DNA of 64,000 bases from Paraphoma chrysanthemicola (taxonomy: Eukaryota; Ascomycota; Dothideomycetes; Pleosporales; Phaeosphaeriaceae), in NCBI GenBank assembly GCA_020744225.1, contig JAGMWG010000001.1, positions 1,612,001 through 1,676,000 of the forward strand, given 5' to 3'. The translations under genes were made by a program, and so were the position numbers. The notes beneath the pieces are model-generated. The model did no database searches and was not told where the DNA came from. It was given only the letters and a program-made list of their open reading frames with translations. Below, piece by piece: positions 1 through 12,173 of the stretch (position 1 is its first letter; each line of letters starts with the position of its first letter).

Positions 1-2027
1 CCGCGAGCCTCACCTCAAAGCCTGTCCACTTGTACTGCCCATTGCGTGGAAAGTTATTGTTTATCTTGAATGCTTTTTGGAGGTACTATTGATTCAGGCT
101 ACGTTCTGCGGATAGATAAGCATTAGGATAGGAGGTATGATAAAACCTTTGACCTCGTCTGAAATCTTAATCTTTAACTTCTTGCGTTCTACGTCGCCTC
201 ACCATCGCACTCCTTTATAACACCGTCCACGCCACAAGTTACATCAGGAAAACCAATGCCGCTAGCAATAAAACGCCGTGACCGCAATTTCAATCCTGCA
301 TTCTGATATTGGCCACTATTTTGCAGATGAATAGTTACAAGGCCCACTTACATCGCAGACATCATGACAGTCATTTCAAGAAATGCCTAGAGTATCCAAG
401 TAGAGTTCATTTCGAAAAGTTGCGTTTACCACGTCAGCATCGCCATAAATCCAAAGACGAAGTTTCGAAAAGGAAAAGTAGGTATGTTGATGCATTATAT
501 GGCGTTCAGCCTGCTAATGCGAAGCTCTTCGTGATGGTATCGCTAATCGACTGGGACTGAGACGACATCGATGCCTTGCACAATATCATGGACGGCTGTG
601 CTCCAGGATTCCCAGTTCAGCGAAGGCGGGAAACGCCGTTCTTCGCTCCCAATTGAGGTCGGCAAGAGATATTCGGCCGATTGTTATCACTCAGCAGTTC
701 CTGGAAGTCTCTGTATCTCTTTACAGGCGTAGATTCACACAAAAGAATAGTTGAGAGACTCCAAGCGACTATAACAAGTTATTCTTATCAGCACGTGAAT
801 GTACCCAGCCTATACTATTAGAAGTACCTAGTGACTATCTAGGGCACTACTATGCAGAGGGCACGGCCGAATAGCAAGCGCACACGGCTGAATATATTTA
901 GCGATGAATTATGGGTGTTAGAGGCTTCGAGCCAGTCGCAGAAAGATAGTGATCACTAGCGCTTACGAACAGTTACTCATAATGGTAGAGATGCTCCACC
1001 CAGTACTCTTGATCGAGTAAGTATACCGGCTTGAATTTCGTGAAGATGTGATCCTAATGGCAGACCGAGGTTCTCACGTGCTAGTTCAGTGATCGCACCA
1101 TCTGTTGCACCAGCGTCTCTGCCTGTACAGTAGCCGTTGTTGTCGTTTCAGACCAGCATCATAGTCGACCATGAAAATCATCGAGCTTGTTTAAGTGGAG
1201 ATCGCGCTCAAAGAAGATGTGACGTGTTTTCTGAGGCTTGAGATTTGTAGTGCCATCGGAGAAATTGCTGGATACGCCTTTTCAATTGCCGCGGGGACAC
1301 TGGTCGATCTGTAAAAGTAGGCCTTTTGGATATTTGGAATCCAATCACGTTGCAGACTAGGAAGGACAATAGGTAAGTTTGGGGTTACAAGCAGATTGTT
1401 GATGCACGAGCCTGAAGGTATGCGCAGTATGATTATGTTCAGATTCAGACTGTGGAATTCGCTAGTAACTTTTGCGCTCAGCAATCTGAGATACTTCTTC
1501 TTAGCAAGGCTCACAGCCTCGCTGGTGCGTGGTGGTTTGGCGAGCTTGAAAATCCCGTCAGCTGCCAGAGCACGGCCAACCTGTGTGCCGAGGTCATAGC
1601 AGGCAAAAGCTGCGAGGCAGTACTCAGACTCAGTTGTGAATGGAACTGGTATCGTTCGTTTGTTGTGGAGATGTGGCGGCTGAATGGCAATGAGGCAAGA
1701 GGCAATCACTAGCGTAAGCGGAGGCTACCGCTCTTCGCCCAACCTAGCTCCACGGCTCCTCATGCTTTCGATCTGAGGAGTTTTAAACCTATTTTTCTTC
1801 ACTTCTCCTCATATCTGATCTCCCTAACATCAAATTGTTGTGCATACAATGTCTATAGGGCTGCTTCGCACAAACCCGAAAATCTGGTTCCCCGCACCTT
1901 CGGCCCCCACACGGAAGGACACACGCATTCGCGCGAATCATGGATCAGTCGTTCACTTCTGAATGACCTGTTACTTTGCCCCGCATTCGAGTACTTCTGA
2001 TTCTAAGGGTCTTTGGCCGGCGGTGCT
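1..2027. other. Gene-poor left end, no supported gene
   Basis: No reading frame here looks like a conserved protein. The longest open stretch is on the minus strand at about 1191-1709. It has no ATG near its 5' end and no domain I recognise. A Thr-Thr-Glu-Ser-Glu-Tyr run in it vaguely recalls the RNase H region of Ty1/copia elements, but the rest does not fit. The stretch could be intergenic DNA or an old degraded element. Confidence 0.5.
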
Positions 2028-5000
2028 ATGACAAGCACGATTTGGATGGATCCCCTCACGCTAAACCCGTACGAGGTCCTGGACCTTCCCAAGGATGCCG
2101 ACCAACGTGATATCAGAAATCGGTACAGGAAACTCGCTCTCAAGCTTCACCCAGATAAAGTGAACGATGAAAATCTGAAAGCGCAGAGAGTTGTCGAGTT
2201 CGATAGAATCCAACAAGCGTACGAGCTCCTCAGTGACGAGACAAGACGGGCAACGTATGATGAAGGAGTCAGAAAAGCTGATGAGAGGAGGAAGGAGTTT
2301 CTTGCTTTTGCATTACAGCTCTACGATGAAAAGACAGGATCACTCGAGAGCACACCGCATGACCAAATGCCTACACAAGCCCCTGCACCACAGCCAGTGA
2401 CAAACATACAACCCCCTAGTTCAATAGAGAAAGAAATTGAAGAGCGCAACGATCTTTATAAGACGCTGAGGGGTGCGGACCGCTCTCGCTCACCACGATC
2501 GACGTCCAAGCCAGAGGCTAAACCTGTCAAGAAAGAGCTGCTGCACGCAGTGCCCGTGGACCAGCTCAATCTTGAAATACTAAATCAGGAACGAAACAAT
2601 GCCCTCGTGGATATTGTTGCCGTTCATGGGGTGAGCATTATGACCTCTTGATGTATCTTAGCTTACCAATTTCAAGCTTGGTGCCATCCCAAATATCACC
2701 TGGTGCGAGAGAAAGTCTGGCATCAACTGGCTCTCGCAAGAAACGATGTTACCAAGCGCGACTCCTCAGGCACGAATTCTGAGGTTTGGCTATGATTCAA
2801 TTTGGATGGGCAAGACGCCTATCAGGACCTCCCTTTCCACGATTGCTTATAAACTGTTACTGAGCCTCAATATGAGAAGAATGGAAGATCTACGGCCACT
2901 GATATTTATCGGACATTGTTTCGGGGGGCTCGTCATACAGCGAGCTTTGAACCTTGCGAAGATGCAGCAAAACGAGTATCCCGGCGTCTTTGACTCATCA
3001 GTTGGGATAGTGTTCCTGGGGACGCCTCATCGCGGAACCCAGTCATTCACGCGAAGCAGTGCTCTTTTCGCGGCTATTGCTGCCTCGTCAGATGTTGGCC
3101 GGAAGCTCGAGACAGAAATTTTGAAGAGCCTGGCATCGGAAGATGGCGGCCTACTTGATGTTACTGACGACTTTGTAAGCATATGCACCGATGGCAGACC
3201 TATGATTACTTGCTTCTTCGAGCAGCGGCCATCGAAACTAGGCAAGATAGTTGGGCGAGACGACATTGACGAGTTTGTCGTTGATCGAAAAAGCGCGACA
3301 CTTGATGGGCATCGCAAGTATGGGCTGGAATCGGATCATTTCAGCCTGAACAAGTTCGATGGCCCCAATAATTCCAACTACATTCAAGTACTCGCGGAGA
3401 TCCGCCGTTTCTATGACACCGCGTTGGTAAGAGTTGCACAGTCAACCCATGCTTCCGAGATGCAACACATTGCCGGGAATGCAACGACACCCGCGCTTGC
3501 ATCGCACCAAGAGGTTGCACCGCTCTCACATACTCCCGCAACCCTGAGCCACCGATCTGCCAGTCCGGACCTGAGACACCCAGGCCACCACGTGCCGAAA
3601 TCTAATTCGACGCCGACTCGTGCCAAGATAAGGAGCCAACCAAAGTCCAAAAGGGACAACGAAGATGAGATCAAAAAGCGGGCTATGGAAGAGCTGCGAA
3701 ATGAGGAGGTTGAGAAACAGAAACTATCATTTGGCAAGGACATGGAAGCGCAAAATTTAGAAGAGAAACGTACCACCGAACGGCAGTACCTCGAAAGACT
3801 GAGAATCAACATGGTAAAGTACGGGATAGAAAATTCAGATGAGATTCTGGAAGCCTTTCCATTACCTGATGACACGGAATTATCTCAGCAAGAGATCAAC
3901 GACAAGGACAAGTGGCACAAGAATCTGATCAGAGGAGAATTATCTGCTGCAGGTCTTGACGGTGGCCAGATCGATGAGATCATCAATGATATAGGAGACA
4001 CCATGGTCATTGATGATATCGAGACTACATTCACTAGGATGGCAAAGAAGTGGGTGTCAACGCGAACCTTGGACAAATACAGCATTCCATGGCAGGAAGA
4101 TAAGGTAAGACATTGCCCAGCATTCCACATCGGGCGACAAAAACTGACCATATGGTGTAGGATGACCCTTCGGCCCTTATCATCGAACGTTGGGTGCCCG
4201 ACTATGAACGAGACTTCCTGTGGGATCACTCTGAGGCTGTGCGAGAGAATCGTGGTCGTAAACCCCAACGAGAGCGCAGTTCCAGAGCCAAAGCTCAAAA
4301 GGAATCTAAAGATCAACCCCTCAAGGAGCAAAAAGATTGGTTCGCCCGTATGATAGACAGCTTCAACGACGCAAGCAGTCGCAAAGAACATGGCAAGAAC
4401 TACGTAGAGAGCCTGGAGAAACTGATGAGGACCGAGAACAAATCTGAACCACACCGCGCCGTTCGACCCGAACCAATCAGGCGATCAAGTGCGCATTATC
4501 AAAGTGGACAATATAGGACCTACGATCCTACACCAAGTAACTCGCCTTACAATTACACTCCACGCCGTTCCGCGCCAATTCAATCCCCATTCCGCCGAAC
4601 AGCCAGCAACGACTCCATTCACTCAGCACCAGACTATGAGGAGGTGGACCGACGCCGGAGAAACTCACGCGCACTAAGTCACTCACGAGAGCGCGAACCC
4701 ATCGCCCGTCGAAGCGGCGAGCTTTCCCGTCGCAGCAGCCGTGACTACCACGACGCTGCCGGAACAAGGATTTCGTTGCGCAAGGCAGCCGCAGGGCTTA
4801 ATACCCCACCAGAAAAGCCTTTACGCTCAGAAGCACCCAAATCACGGGCTCGCTCGCTCTCGCCAGGTCCGGCGAAGCCGCCAGCAAAGCCGCCCAAGAA
4901 GTACTACTATCACACCCCTGGAGGTGCTACCCCACAAGAGGTCGCGGAGGCGACTAGGCCTCGAACCAGAGATCGAGATGTTAGACCGTCGCCGAGACGT

Positions 5001-5180
5001 CAGGATAAGCGTCCCAGTCGCCCTGAAACATCGCGTAGAACAGCTGGTGTTACGTCACCGGTCCGACTGCCTCAAGATAGAGGTCTCCCTGAAGTTGTTG
5101 ATTGGATATCACCACGTGGAAGGCTGAAGAAGTTGGAGAACGTGGAACAGTTTCATTCTTGGATGGATGAACGTAATTGA
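2028..5180 (+). CDS. DnaJ / alpha-beta hydrolase / DUF8035-like fusion protein
   Basis: Predicted exons 2028-2630, 2677-4104 and 4161-5180, both introns phase 0, give 1016 residues. Residues about 8-80 are a J domain with the HPD motif at 41-43, so the protein can probably stimulate an Hsp70. From about residue 190 an alpha/beta hydrolase domain begins, of the kind found at the N-terminus of many fungal NLRs: VAVHG, then RFGYDS, then the nucleophile elbow GHCFGG (residues 280-285). The usual Ser of the elbow is Cys282. The J domain and the first hydrolase strand lie in the same exon, so the fusion does not depend on a splice guess. A charged coiled coil follows, then a block (FTRMAKKWV, IERWVPDYERD, split by intron 2) resembling DUF8035, then a basic Ser/Arg/Pro-rich tail. 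The ATG at 2028 is the first in frame. Function unknown; a role in stress or incompatibility signalling is inference. Confidence 0.85.
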
Positions 5181-5675
5181 TACGTCACGGCCTCTGGCTT
5201 GAGTGATCGATTTGTGACGATAATCGTGTTGTACGTAGTCTGGTCGATGTTTGTTTCGTGCTCTCTTGTTCTGACTGAATGAAGAACAACTTAAAAAGCT
5301 GCGTGAGTGTGTGACTGCCGTCCACAAGCAGCGTTTACATGACTTTGATGCGTTCGAGGCGCATACAACTCCATTTCATTGGTGGAGCTATTCTCTTACC
5401 TACTCTGCCGGTACTCACTCAAGTGTCTTCCGCAGATACATGTTCGTCATGATCTGAACCAAGTCATCCTTGCCCCTCCTATCTATCCTAAGCTCCACAT
5501 CTTACGCACCGAGGATTCCGAGATCACGTGCTTCGTCGGGTTTACTACCTCGTATACTGTCACGATGCCAAGTCCACGTTCATGCTTCACATGTAAACAT
5601 CACAAGGACAGGCGGCACAAATACATATAATGATTCAATACATTCATCAATTATTCATAACCCTTCATCTCAAAT
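5181..5675. other. Convergent intergenic region
   Basis: This stretch lies between the 3' ends of two convergent genes and probably holds both 3' UTRs. I see no conserved reading frame or repeat. Confidence 0.5.
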
Positions 5676-6566
5676 TCATCCAGCCCGCCGCCCTATATTC
5701 GACCCCCGTTGCGCATCAGCAGGCAATTCCCAAACCGCAGCCGGCGAATTCTGCGTTGGCAATTCTTGCGGCTGCGTCCATACTTCTACGGGATGTTTAC
5801 TTTGCCTTGCTACAGCCGAGTCAGGCAATTCGTTCATATGACTCTTATCACCTGTGGTTGCTTGTCGTTTTTTCTTGCGAATGAAAAACACAACTCCCGC
5901 TGCGATGATGATTAACAGCACAGCGCCGCCTACACCCACACCTATCCCGATTGCTTTCGAATTGGTCTTCGATTCGCCGCCCAATGAAGCGGACAAACTT
6001 GGCGCTGCGCCACTTTCCGAGCGCGATGCCGAAGCCGTGGGACCAGTACTTGAGGAGCGCGAAGTTGATGTAATGGGGGCCGACGACGAGGTGCTCACAC
6101 TCGTGGACGCGCCTATGACCGCAGCTTGCAGCGTAAATACTGCGCTCGATGTGCTGCAACACCTCGTCTTCTCCGCATCACTCTCGCAACAATATGCTGC
6201 TTCGCGCGCATAGCCCTGCGACCCGCACTGCCACACCTGCACGCCGCCGGAGCGGAAGTCGTATGCACTCTGATTTGTCGGGGTGTCGAGATTAAGCTGG
6301 CATTGCTGCGGGCACAGAGGGCTGGACCAGCTTCTGTCGGTGCAAGTGCCGCGGGCGTAGCTGATGCCGGTGTTATTGGAGGCGCTGAGGATGCAGAGGC
6401 CGTTGGAGAGGCACGCGTCGCGAGTGCCGCAGCATTGCGTGACGGGCGCGTTGGGGTCGCATGGGACGTCTTTGTTGGTGGAGCCGTCGGGGAGGTAGCA
6501 GATGTTTGCGGCGAGGGAGAAGGGGAGGACGGAAAATAGATTAATCGTTATTAGAATGAGTAACAT
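5676..6566 (-). CDS. Cys-rich single-pass surface protein
   Basis: Single exon of 296 residues from the ATG at 6566; the frame extends seven codons further only from a TTG. The protein starts with a hydrophobic signal peptide ending near SLAANICYLPDG. About 120 residues follow with many paired cysteines (CCGT, CSNGLC-like and CCES/CCS motifs), then a Ser/Thr-rich stalk, one transmembrane helix (a run of Gly, Val, Ile and Ala) and a basic stop-transfer KKKR. The cytosolic tail is about 65 residues. This layout is common in filamentous ascomycete surface proteins of unknown function, and sensor or wall-associated roles are only guesses. The stalk is probably O-mannosylated. Confidence 0.8.
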   Translation of the reverse strand: MLLILITINLFSVLPFSLAANICYLPDGSTNKDVPCDPNAPVTQCCGTRDACLSNGLCILSASNNTGISYARGTCTDRSWSSPLCPQQCQLNLDTPTNQSAYDFRSGGVQVWQCGSQGYAREAAYCCESDAEKTRCCSTSSAVFTLQAAVIGASTSVSTSSSAPITSTSRSSSTGPTASASRSESGAAPSLSASLGGESKTNSKAIGIGVGVGGAVLLIIIAAGVVFFIRKKKRQATTGDKSHMNELPDSAVARQSKHPVEVWTQPQELPTQNSPAAVWELPADAQRGSNIGRRAG

Positions 6567-7495
6567 CGCTATTGTACAGTTGGGCAAGTGAAGAATGGAG
6601 GCGGATCATGAGAAGTGAGGAGAAATGGCTGAAACATGGATGTTGGGAGTGCTGCAGGTGTGCGGCACAGTAGCTCGCGCGGTACGACGCGTTACTTTAT
6701 TCGACGGGGTCAACGAACGCCAATATCTTGCAGACCGGAGCGCCACTTTCTCGACTTTGGCCAGGAACAAGCTTGTTGAAATGAGCCTCTGCATGTGCGG
6801 GTAACACAAATCCGCATGTCGCACAGATACAAGGGCTCAGATTTCTGTCTGAATCACGCTCGTCGCCCGTCCTGTATCGAGCCTGCCTACAAATCCGTAC
6901 TTTGTGATCGAATTCAGTAAGCAAGCACGCAGGTTCTCCGAAGCGCTTTCAACGAGTTGTTCCATCGCGATGGGACATTGACATTGACGATCCAATTCGC
7001 GACCATGATCGATTTGTTTGACGCATGCTGCAGGGATGCGCGGCTCCGCGTTATAGTTGTATAGTTCTGCGAGACGATCAAATCTCGTTGATCTTGACGT
7101 CTTCTATGGAGACATTCTTCAAACCCAGAGGCGACCGACTGCTAAGTGGAGAATGCGCAGTCGGCGCAGGTGTGTGAACACAGTAAAGTCGCCCCATATC
7201 AGCAATCCCCTGGACTGATACGGCGGGAAATTGAGCGATTTATGTGGCGATTACATTATTCGCCTACTCCAGAGGTATATGTGGCTCCTTGTCCAAAGCC
7301 TGATGTTTGGGGCAGGTCCACGGGTTCTCCATCCGGATTGCGATACATGCTGTCTGCACAATTGTCAGAGACCGATCATGGCATGCAGGACATTTGCATA
7401 CCATGACACGCCAGAAGCAAGGGCCAGGTCGAGCGCCTCCATGCAATCGAGGGACGAGAGGCCTAGAGGACATCAATGGAGGTCCAGGTTGTCAC
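6567..7495. other. Intergenic, nothing recognised
   Basis: This holds the promoter of the surface protein gene and the 3' flank of MED9. The short open frames here have no coherent composition or domain, and no repeat was seen. Confidence 0.5.
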
Positions 7496-7954
7496 TCAGC
7501 CTGACATACTCTGGTCTCCATCTGCTGTCTCTTCGACCGGGCGGCCCAGCTCCCTCAAAGACGCCTTCAGTCTTGCGATGGTGGCCTCGAGGTCCTCAAT
7601 CTCTTCCTCTTGATCCTCGCACGAGCGGTCGACATCCGGCAAGGCCAACACGGCGGTTCTTGCCTTTTGTATCTTCCGGCGAATGTCGTTCGCAGCCGTG
7701 GCTACGTTCTGGATCTCGAGCGGGCCATCGGCAGACGGCTGAGCAGGCGTAGGCGTAGCAGCGGGCGGTTGAGAGGCTGTGTCTAGAAGACGCTTGAGGA
7801 GCTTGTGAAGGTCGGGAAGTACGTCAAAGGTCGATGGTGGTGGTATGCTCGGGATCGTCGGTGCAGCATTGGGCGCGGCTGGAGTCGCAGCACCTGTAGG
7901 CGGCTGTGAAGCTCGCGCTGACGTGGTGGCGTGGGGCGTGGGTGCAGCCGACAT
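7496..7954 (-). CDS. MED9: Mediator complex subunit 9
   Basis: Single exon, 152 residues. A Pro/Ala/Thr-rich N-terminus of about 40 residues precedes the Med9 (CSE2) domain. That domain starts at LPDLHKLLKRL, continues through a helix with IRRKIQKAR and the conserved LPDVDRS, and ends in a coiled coil rich in Glu (EDQEEEIEDLE). Med9 is a small middle-module subunit of Mediator, acting in the nucleus with RNA polymerase II. The length is normal for fungal Med9. It is transcribed divergently from the phosphoglycerate mutase gene across 468 bp. Confidence 0.85.
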   Translation of the reverse strand: MSAAPTPHATTSARASQPPTGAATPAAPNAAPTIPSIPPPSTFDVLPDLHKLLKRLLDTASQPPAATPTPAQPSADGPLEIQNVATAANDIRRKIQKARTAVLALPDVDRSCEDQEEEIEDLEATIARLKASLRELGRPVEETADGDQSMSG

Positions 7955-8422
7955 GGTGGTGATGATCCAGAAGCAAAGTGTCGAGCTAGCTTTGGTGTTG
8001 AGCGGCCGGCGCGGGATGACGCGCCTGTGCGACGCGCAGGGCTGAAGGACAAGGGACTGATTGGGTCGAGTGCGACTCTGTGCAACTCAGGGTCCAATTG
8101 ACCGAGATTCAATTGTCAGGCGATTGATTGAGGAAAGATAGCGCGTTTCTTTTCCAGCATGTGCGGCGTGCGATAGCGGCGGCCGCGGGCGGTGGGGAGA
8201 GATTTGTTGAAGAGAAAGTCCCGGCTGTGACGTGTGAAACCGTGAAACCATTTATCGATAGTCAGCCCCTCCAATTCTGCCCCTCAACCGTGGTTCCTCT
8301 GCCCGCAGCTGCGTCTCCAGTCGACCCGCTAAGTAATATTTTATTTTTGGTGGTGTCCTTCCATTCTCTCTCCCCTCCATTCCTACATTCCTACCTTTTC
8401 CTCCAAAACATACGACACCACC
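7955..8422. promoter_or_regulatory. Divergent promoter MED9 / phosphoglycerate mutase
   Basis: This 468-bp region separates two divergent starts. A strongly pyrimidine-rich tract runs from about 8356 to 8404, directly before the mutase ATG. CT-rich leaders of this kind are typical of highly expressed fungal glycolytic genes. The mutase ATG sits in a good context (CACCATGG). A GC-rich patch lies near 8175-8200. Confidence 0.55.
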
Positions 8423-10086
8423 ATGGCGAAGGTCGACCAGAAGGCAGTCCTCATCGTCATTGACGGCTGGGGCATTGCCACCGACAACTCACCTAAGGAA
8501 GGCGATGCCATTCTCGCTGCTGATACGCCCACCATGGACGAGTTCGCGAAGGAGGGATCGTCAACCGCGCAGGGCTTCACCGAGCTTGAGGCGTCTTCCC
8601 TCGCCGTCGGTCTGCCAGAAGGCCTCATGGGCAACAGCGAGGTTGGCCATTTGAACATCGGCGCTGGCCGTGTCGTGTGGCAGGACTCTGTCCGAATTGC
8701 GCAAACCATCAAGAACAACAAATTGAAGGACGTCGAGACTGTCAAGAAGTCGTTCCAGCGTGCCATCGACGGCAATGGCAGGCTGCACTTCTGCGGCCTC
8801 GTCTCCGACGGCGGTGTCCACTCGCACATGGACCACCTGATCGAGCTGGTCAAGGTCGCAAAGCAGCAGGGCGTGCCCAAGGTCTTCATCCACTTCTTCG
8901 GCGACGGCCGCGATACCGACCCCAAGTCCGCCGCGGGCTACTTGGAGACGCTCTTGAAGGCCATCAAGGACATTGGACTCGGCCAAATCGCAACGGTTGT
9001 CGGCCGCTACTACATCATGGACCGCGACAAGAGGTGGGACAGAGTCGAAGTCGGCCTAAAGGGACTTGTGACGGGCGAGGGCGAGGAGAGCAGCGACCCA
9101 GTAGCCACGATCAAGGAGCGATACAGTAAAGACGAGAACGACGAGTTCTTGAAGCCCATCATTGTGGGTGGAAAGGAGGGCAGAATACAAGGTACTTACA
9201 ATAGCTTGAGTACCTGCATGTCTAATTGCTAATTCGTGCAGATGGCGACACAATCTTCTTCTTCAACTACCGGTCCGACCGCGTTCGCGAGGTGACCCAG
9301 CTGCTGGGAGATGTCGACCGCTCGCCAAAGCCCGACTTCGCATATCCCAAGGACATCTCCCTCACGACCATGACTTCATACAACCCGAAATACACATTCC
9401 CTGTTGCGTTCCCGCCTCAGAAGATGGACGATGTTCTTGCAGAGACTCTAGGCAAACAAGGCGTCAAGCAGTGTCACGTCGCCGAGACTGAGAAGTACGC
9501 CCACGTTACCTTCTTCTTCAACGGCGGTGTCGAGAAGCAATTCCAGAACGAGGAGCGCGAGATGGTGCCATCTCCCAAGGTTGCGACCTACGATCTCCAG
9601 CCGACAATGAGCGCCATGGCAGTTGCAGAGAAACTGTGTGAGCGGATACAAACCGGCAAGTTCGAGTTCCTCATGAACAACTTTGCCCCGCCAGACATGG
9701 TTGGCCACACCGGTGTGTACAAGGCTGCCATTGAGGGTGTCACAGAGACGGACAAGGCCATCAAGAAGGTGTACGACCAGTGCAAGGAGAGTGGCTATGT
9801 CCTGTTTGTGACGGCTGACCACGGGTAAGACATGCAACCCTCGCAGTCGCTACTGATGTCGCTAACAATGCGCAGCAACGCCGAAGAGATGCTTACAGAG
9901 GAGGGAACTCCCAAGACATCGCATACCACGAACAAGGTACCATTCGTCATGGCGAATGCGCCCGAGGCCTGGAGCCTGAAGAAGACGGACGGTGTTTTGG
10001 GAGATGTCGCGCCCACGATCCTCGCTGCCATGGGCCTAGAACAGCCCGAGGCCATGGACGGACACAGCCTGCTCGTGAAGTCATGA
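8423..10086 (+). CDS. gpmI: 2,3-BPG-independent phosphoglycerate mutase
   Basis: Exons 8423-9191, 9242-9824 and 9876-10086 encode 520 residues, the usual length for this family. The enzyme interconverts 3- and 2-phosphoglycerate in cytosolic glycolysis and gluconeogenesis using two metal ions, normally manganese. Family hallmarks are visible: VLIVIDGWG with the first metal-binding Asp near residue 14, the phosphoserine motif GNSEVGH with Ser72, the HSHMDH motif, GDGRDTDPKS, and a C-terminal TADHGNAEEM metal site that is split by intron 2 and restored exactly by splicing. Filamentous fungi typically carry this cofactor-independent type. The CT-rich leader suggests strong constitutive expression. 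Confidence 0.95.
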
Positions 10087-10843
10087 GGCACAATGTCGAT
10101 GGGCTGAGACCGTTGTTTCCCATTCTAGTTGCTCGACACCCGCTTGTTGCGGTATTGCATGCTTGGCTTCAAGACGGTGGCATAGAAGCATAGAAACTAT
10201 CGTAGAGATGTCATGTATACTGTTACAACAAGTAGAAAAAGTAATGATCTGCTTGATTTGACCTGTGCGTGCGACGTCACAATCCGAAGATGCCTCAGGC
10301 GGTTTGGAGACCCTGCATCGATTCCGCGCCGCCCCACTTCGCCGCAATCCGGCCAATCAGCCTTGAGCGGCAGGGGCTACTGACCGGCGCAACACCACCC
10401 CTCCAGCCAGCGACAGCCGTCCTTCATATCACGACGGCTGTCGTTTCAGCTCACACGACTCTTCGACCAGGCTCTCCACTTTGCTCCTCTGCACACTATT
10501 CTTCCTAGCACTGTCTCGCGCAAAACACCAGCTAGAATAGACCCCACCACGCGCGAGGAGGGGCTATCGTGCAATATATCAGCAAGCTGACGGAGGACTT
10601 GCGATTGAACGGAGAACACTCGCTTCACCGCCTCGCACAAATTTTACGAGCATAGATTGTGTGCACTTCCCAGTCGAAACATTCCCTCCCCCGGGTCCTA
10701 GTGGCCGCTCTCTTACTGCCCGAAAGCGCTCCTGCCCAGCGGGCCTCTGAACGGCTGAGTCGCACCTGCCGCCTGAAAGCACCTCGAGAGAACCCGCGTT
10801 CCCTTCTTAGTCCCGTATACTGTACAAAGTCAAGGAACCGATA
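10087..10843. other. Intergenic, probably 5' leader of the CaM kinase gene
   Basis: This contains the 3' flank of the mutase and the promoter and leader of the kinase. Several short open frames lack coding character. No motif or repeat is worth naming. Confidence 0.45.
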
Positions 10844-12173
10844 ATGGCTTCGAACGGCGGCTCCGGGTCGCATACACCACAAACTGCAGCGCAGGTCCAA
10901 CCATGTCGATATAAGACTGGCAAGACGCTGGGAGCAGGCAGCTATTCGGTTGTCAAGGAGTGTGTCCACATTGATACTGGTCGCTACTATGCTGCCAAGG
11001 TCATCAACAAGAGACTCATGGCTGGGCGGGAACACATGGTTCGATGCGCTCCGCATACTTAGATGCGCCTCGACTGACGATGCCGCAGGTCAGGAACGAG
11101 ATTGCAGTCCTGAAGAGAGTATCTATGGGCCACAGGAACATCCTGACACTGGTTGACTACTTCGAGACCATGAACAATCGTATGCTACATCAACGCTAGG
11201 AGCGGCGCATTGCTTACAGTCTTGCAGTCTATCTCGTCACAGATCTTGCGCTTGGAGGTGAGCTGTTCGACCGAATCTGCCGAAAGGGCAACTACTACGA
11301 GTCCGACGCCGCAGATCTTATCCGCGCTACTCTCTCGGCTGTTGCATACCTGCACGACCACGGAATCGTCCACCGCGATCTGAAGCCAGAGAACCTTCTC
11401 TTCCGTACTCCAGAAGACAACGCTGATTTGCTTATCGCTGATTTTGGGCTATCGCGCATCATGGACGAGGAGCAATTTCATGTCTTGACAACCACATGTG
11501 GAACCCCTGGGTACATGGCTCCTGAGATCTTCAGGAAAACGGGCCACGGGAAGCCTGTGTAAGAGAAAAAGCTGAGGAACCAGCGAAATACTGCTAACAT
11601 GTGCATAGCGACATCTGGGCCATTGGTGTGATCACGTACTTCTTGCTGTGTGGCTACACTCCTTTTGACAGGGACTCGAACCTCGAAGAAATGCAGGCCA
11701 TTCTTGTTGCAGATTACTCCTTTACCCCTCTGGAGTACTGGCGTGGTGTTTCTCTCACCGCCCGCGAATTCATCCGACGCTGTCTGACTGTCGACCCTGC
11801 CGGACGTATGACTGCACATGAAGCACTCTCCCACCCATGGGTCGCCGACCTGGGCAGACCCGGCGAGGGCGAAGAAGATCTGCTGCCCACTGTGAAGAAG
11901 AACTTCAACGCTAGGCGGACGTTGCACGCAGCCATTGACACAATTCGTGCAATCAACCAATTGCGCGCAGGCGGCGCTGCAGGTATGATGGATGGCCAGC
12001 GGACCAACGAACCACGTCGAGGCGCCCCGCCCGCAAACATTCCGCAGCCCGCGGATGAGGACCCAATGGAGATTGATAGCAGAGGAAATGGCCACGGCCA
12101 AACGGAAGAGATGATCCGCGAACAAGAGCGACGCATTCGCGAGACACAACAAGGACTCTGGGGCAAGCGATAG
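10844..12173 (+). CDS. cmkA: Calcium/calmodulin-dependent protein kinase
   Basis: Exons 10844-11038, 11089-11179, 11228-11558 and 11609-12173 encode 393 residues. The kinase domain is complete: glycine loop LGAGSYSVV, ATP lysine Lys52, HRDLKPEN with Asp146, DFG at 167-169, and the activation segment TTTCGTPGYMAPE with a Thr that an upstream CaMKK could phosphorylate. The C-terminal segment KKNFNARRTLHAAIDTI looks like the basic amphipathic autoinhibitory and calmodulin-binding helix of CaMKI. The match to fungal CmkA/CMK1 is close, including INKRLMAGREHMVRNEIAVLKR across intron 1. That intron has an atypical donor (GTTCGA), but it is the only splice that keeps the family sequence. The protein probably acts in the cytosol in calcium signalling and cell-cycle control. 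Confidence 0.93.

Noticed and set aside
309..560. 83-codon plus-strand frame
   Set aside because: It opens from a non-ATG codon, has a biased composition and no recognised domain.
1191..1709. 172-codon minus-strand frame with a TTESEY run resembling copia RNase H
   Set aside because: It has no ATG near the start, no further copia motifs, and other frames overlap it.
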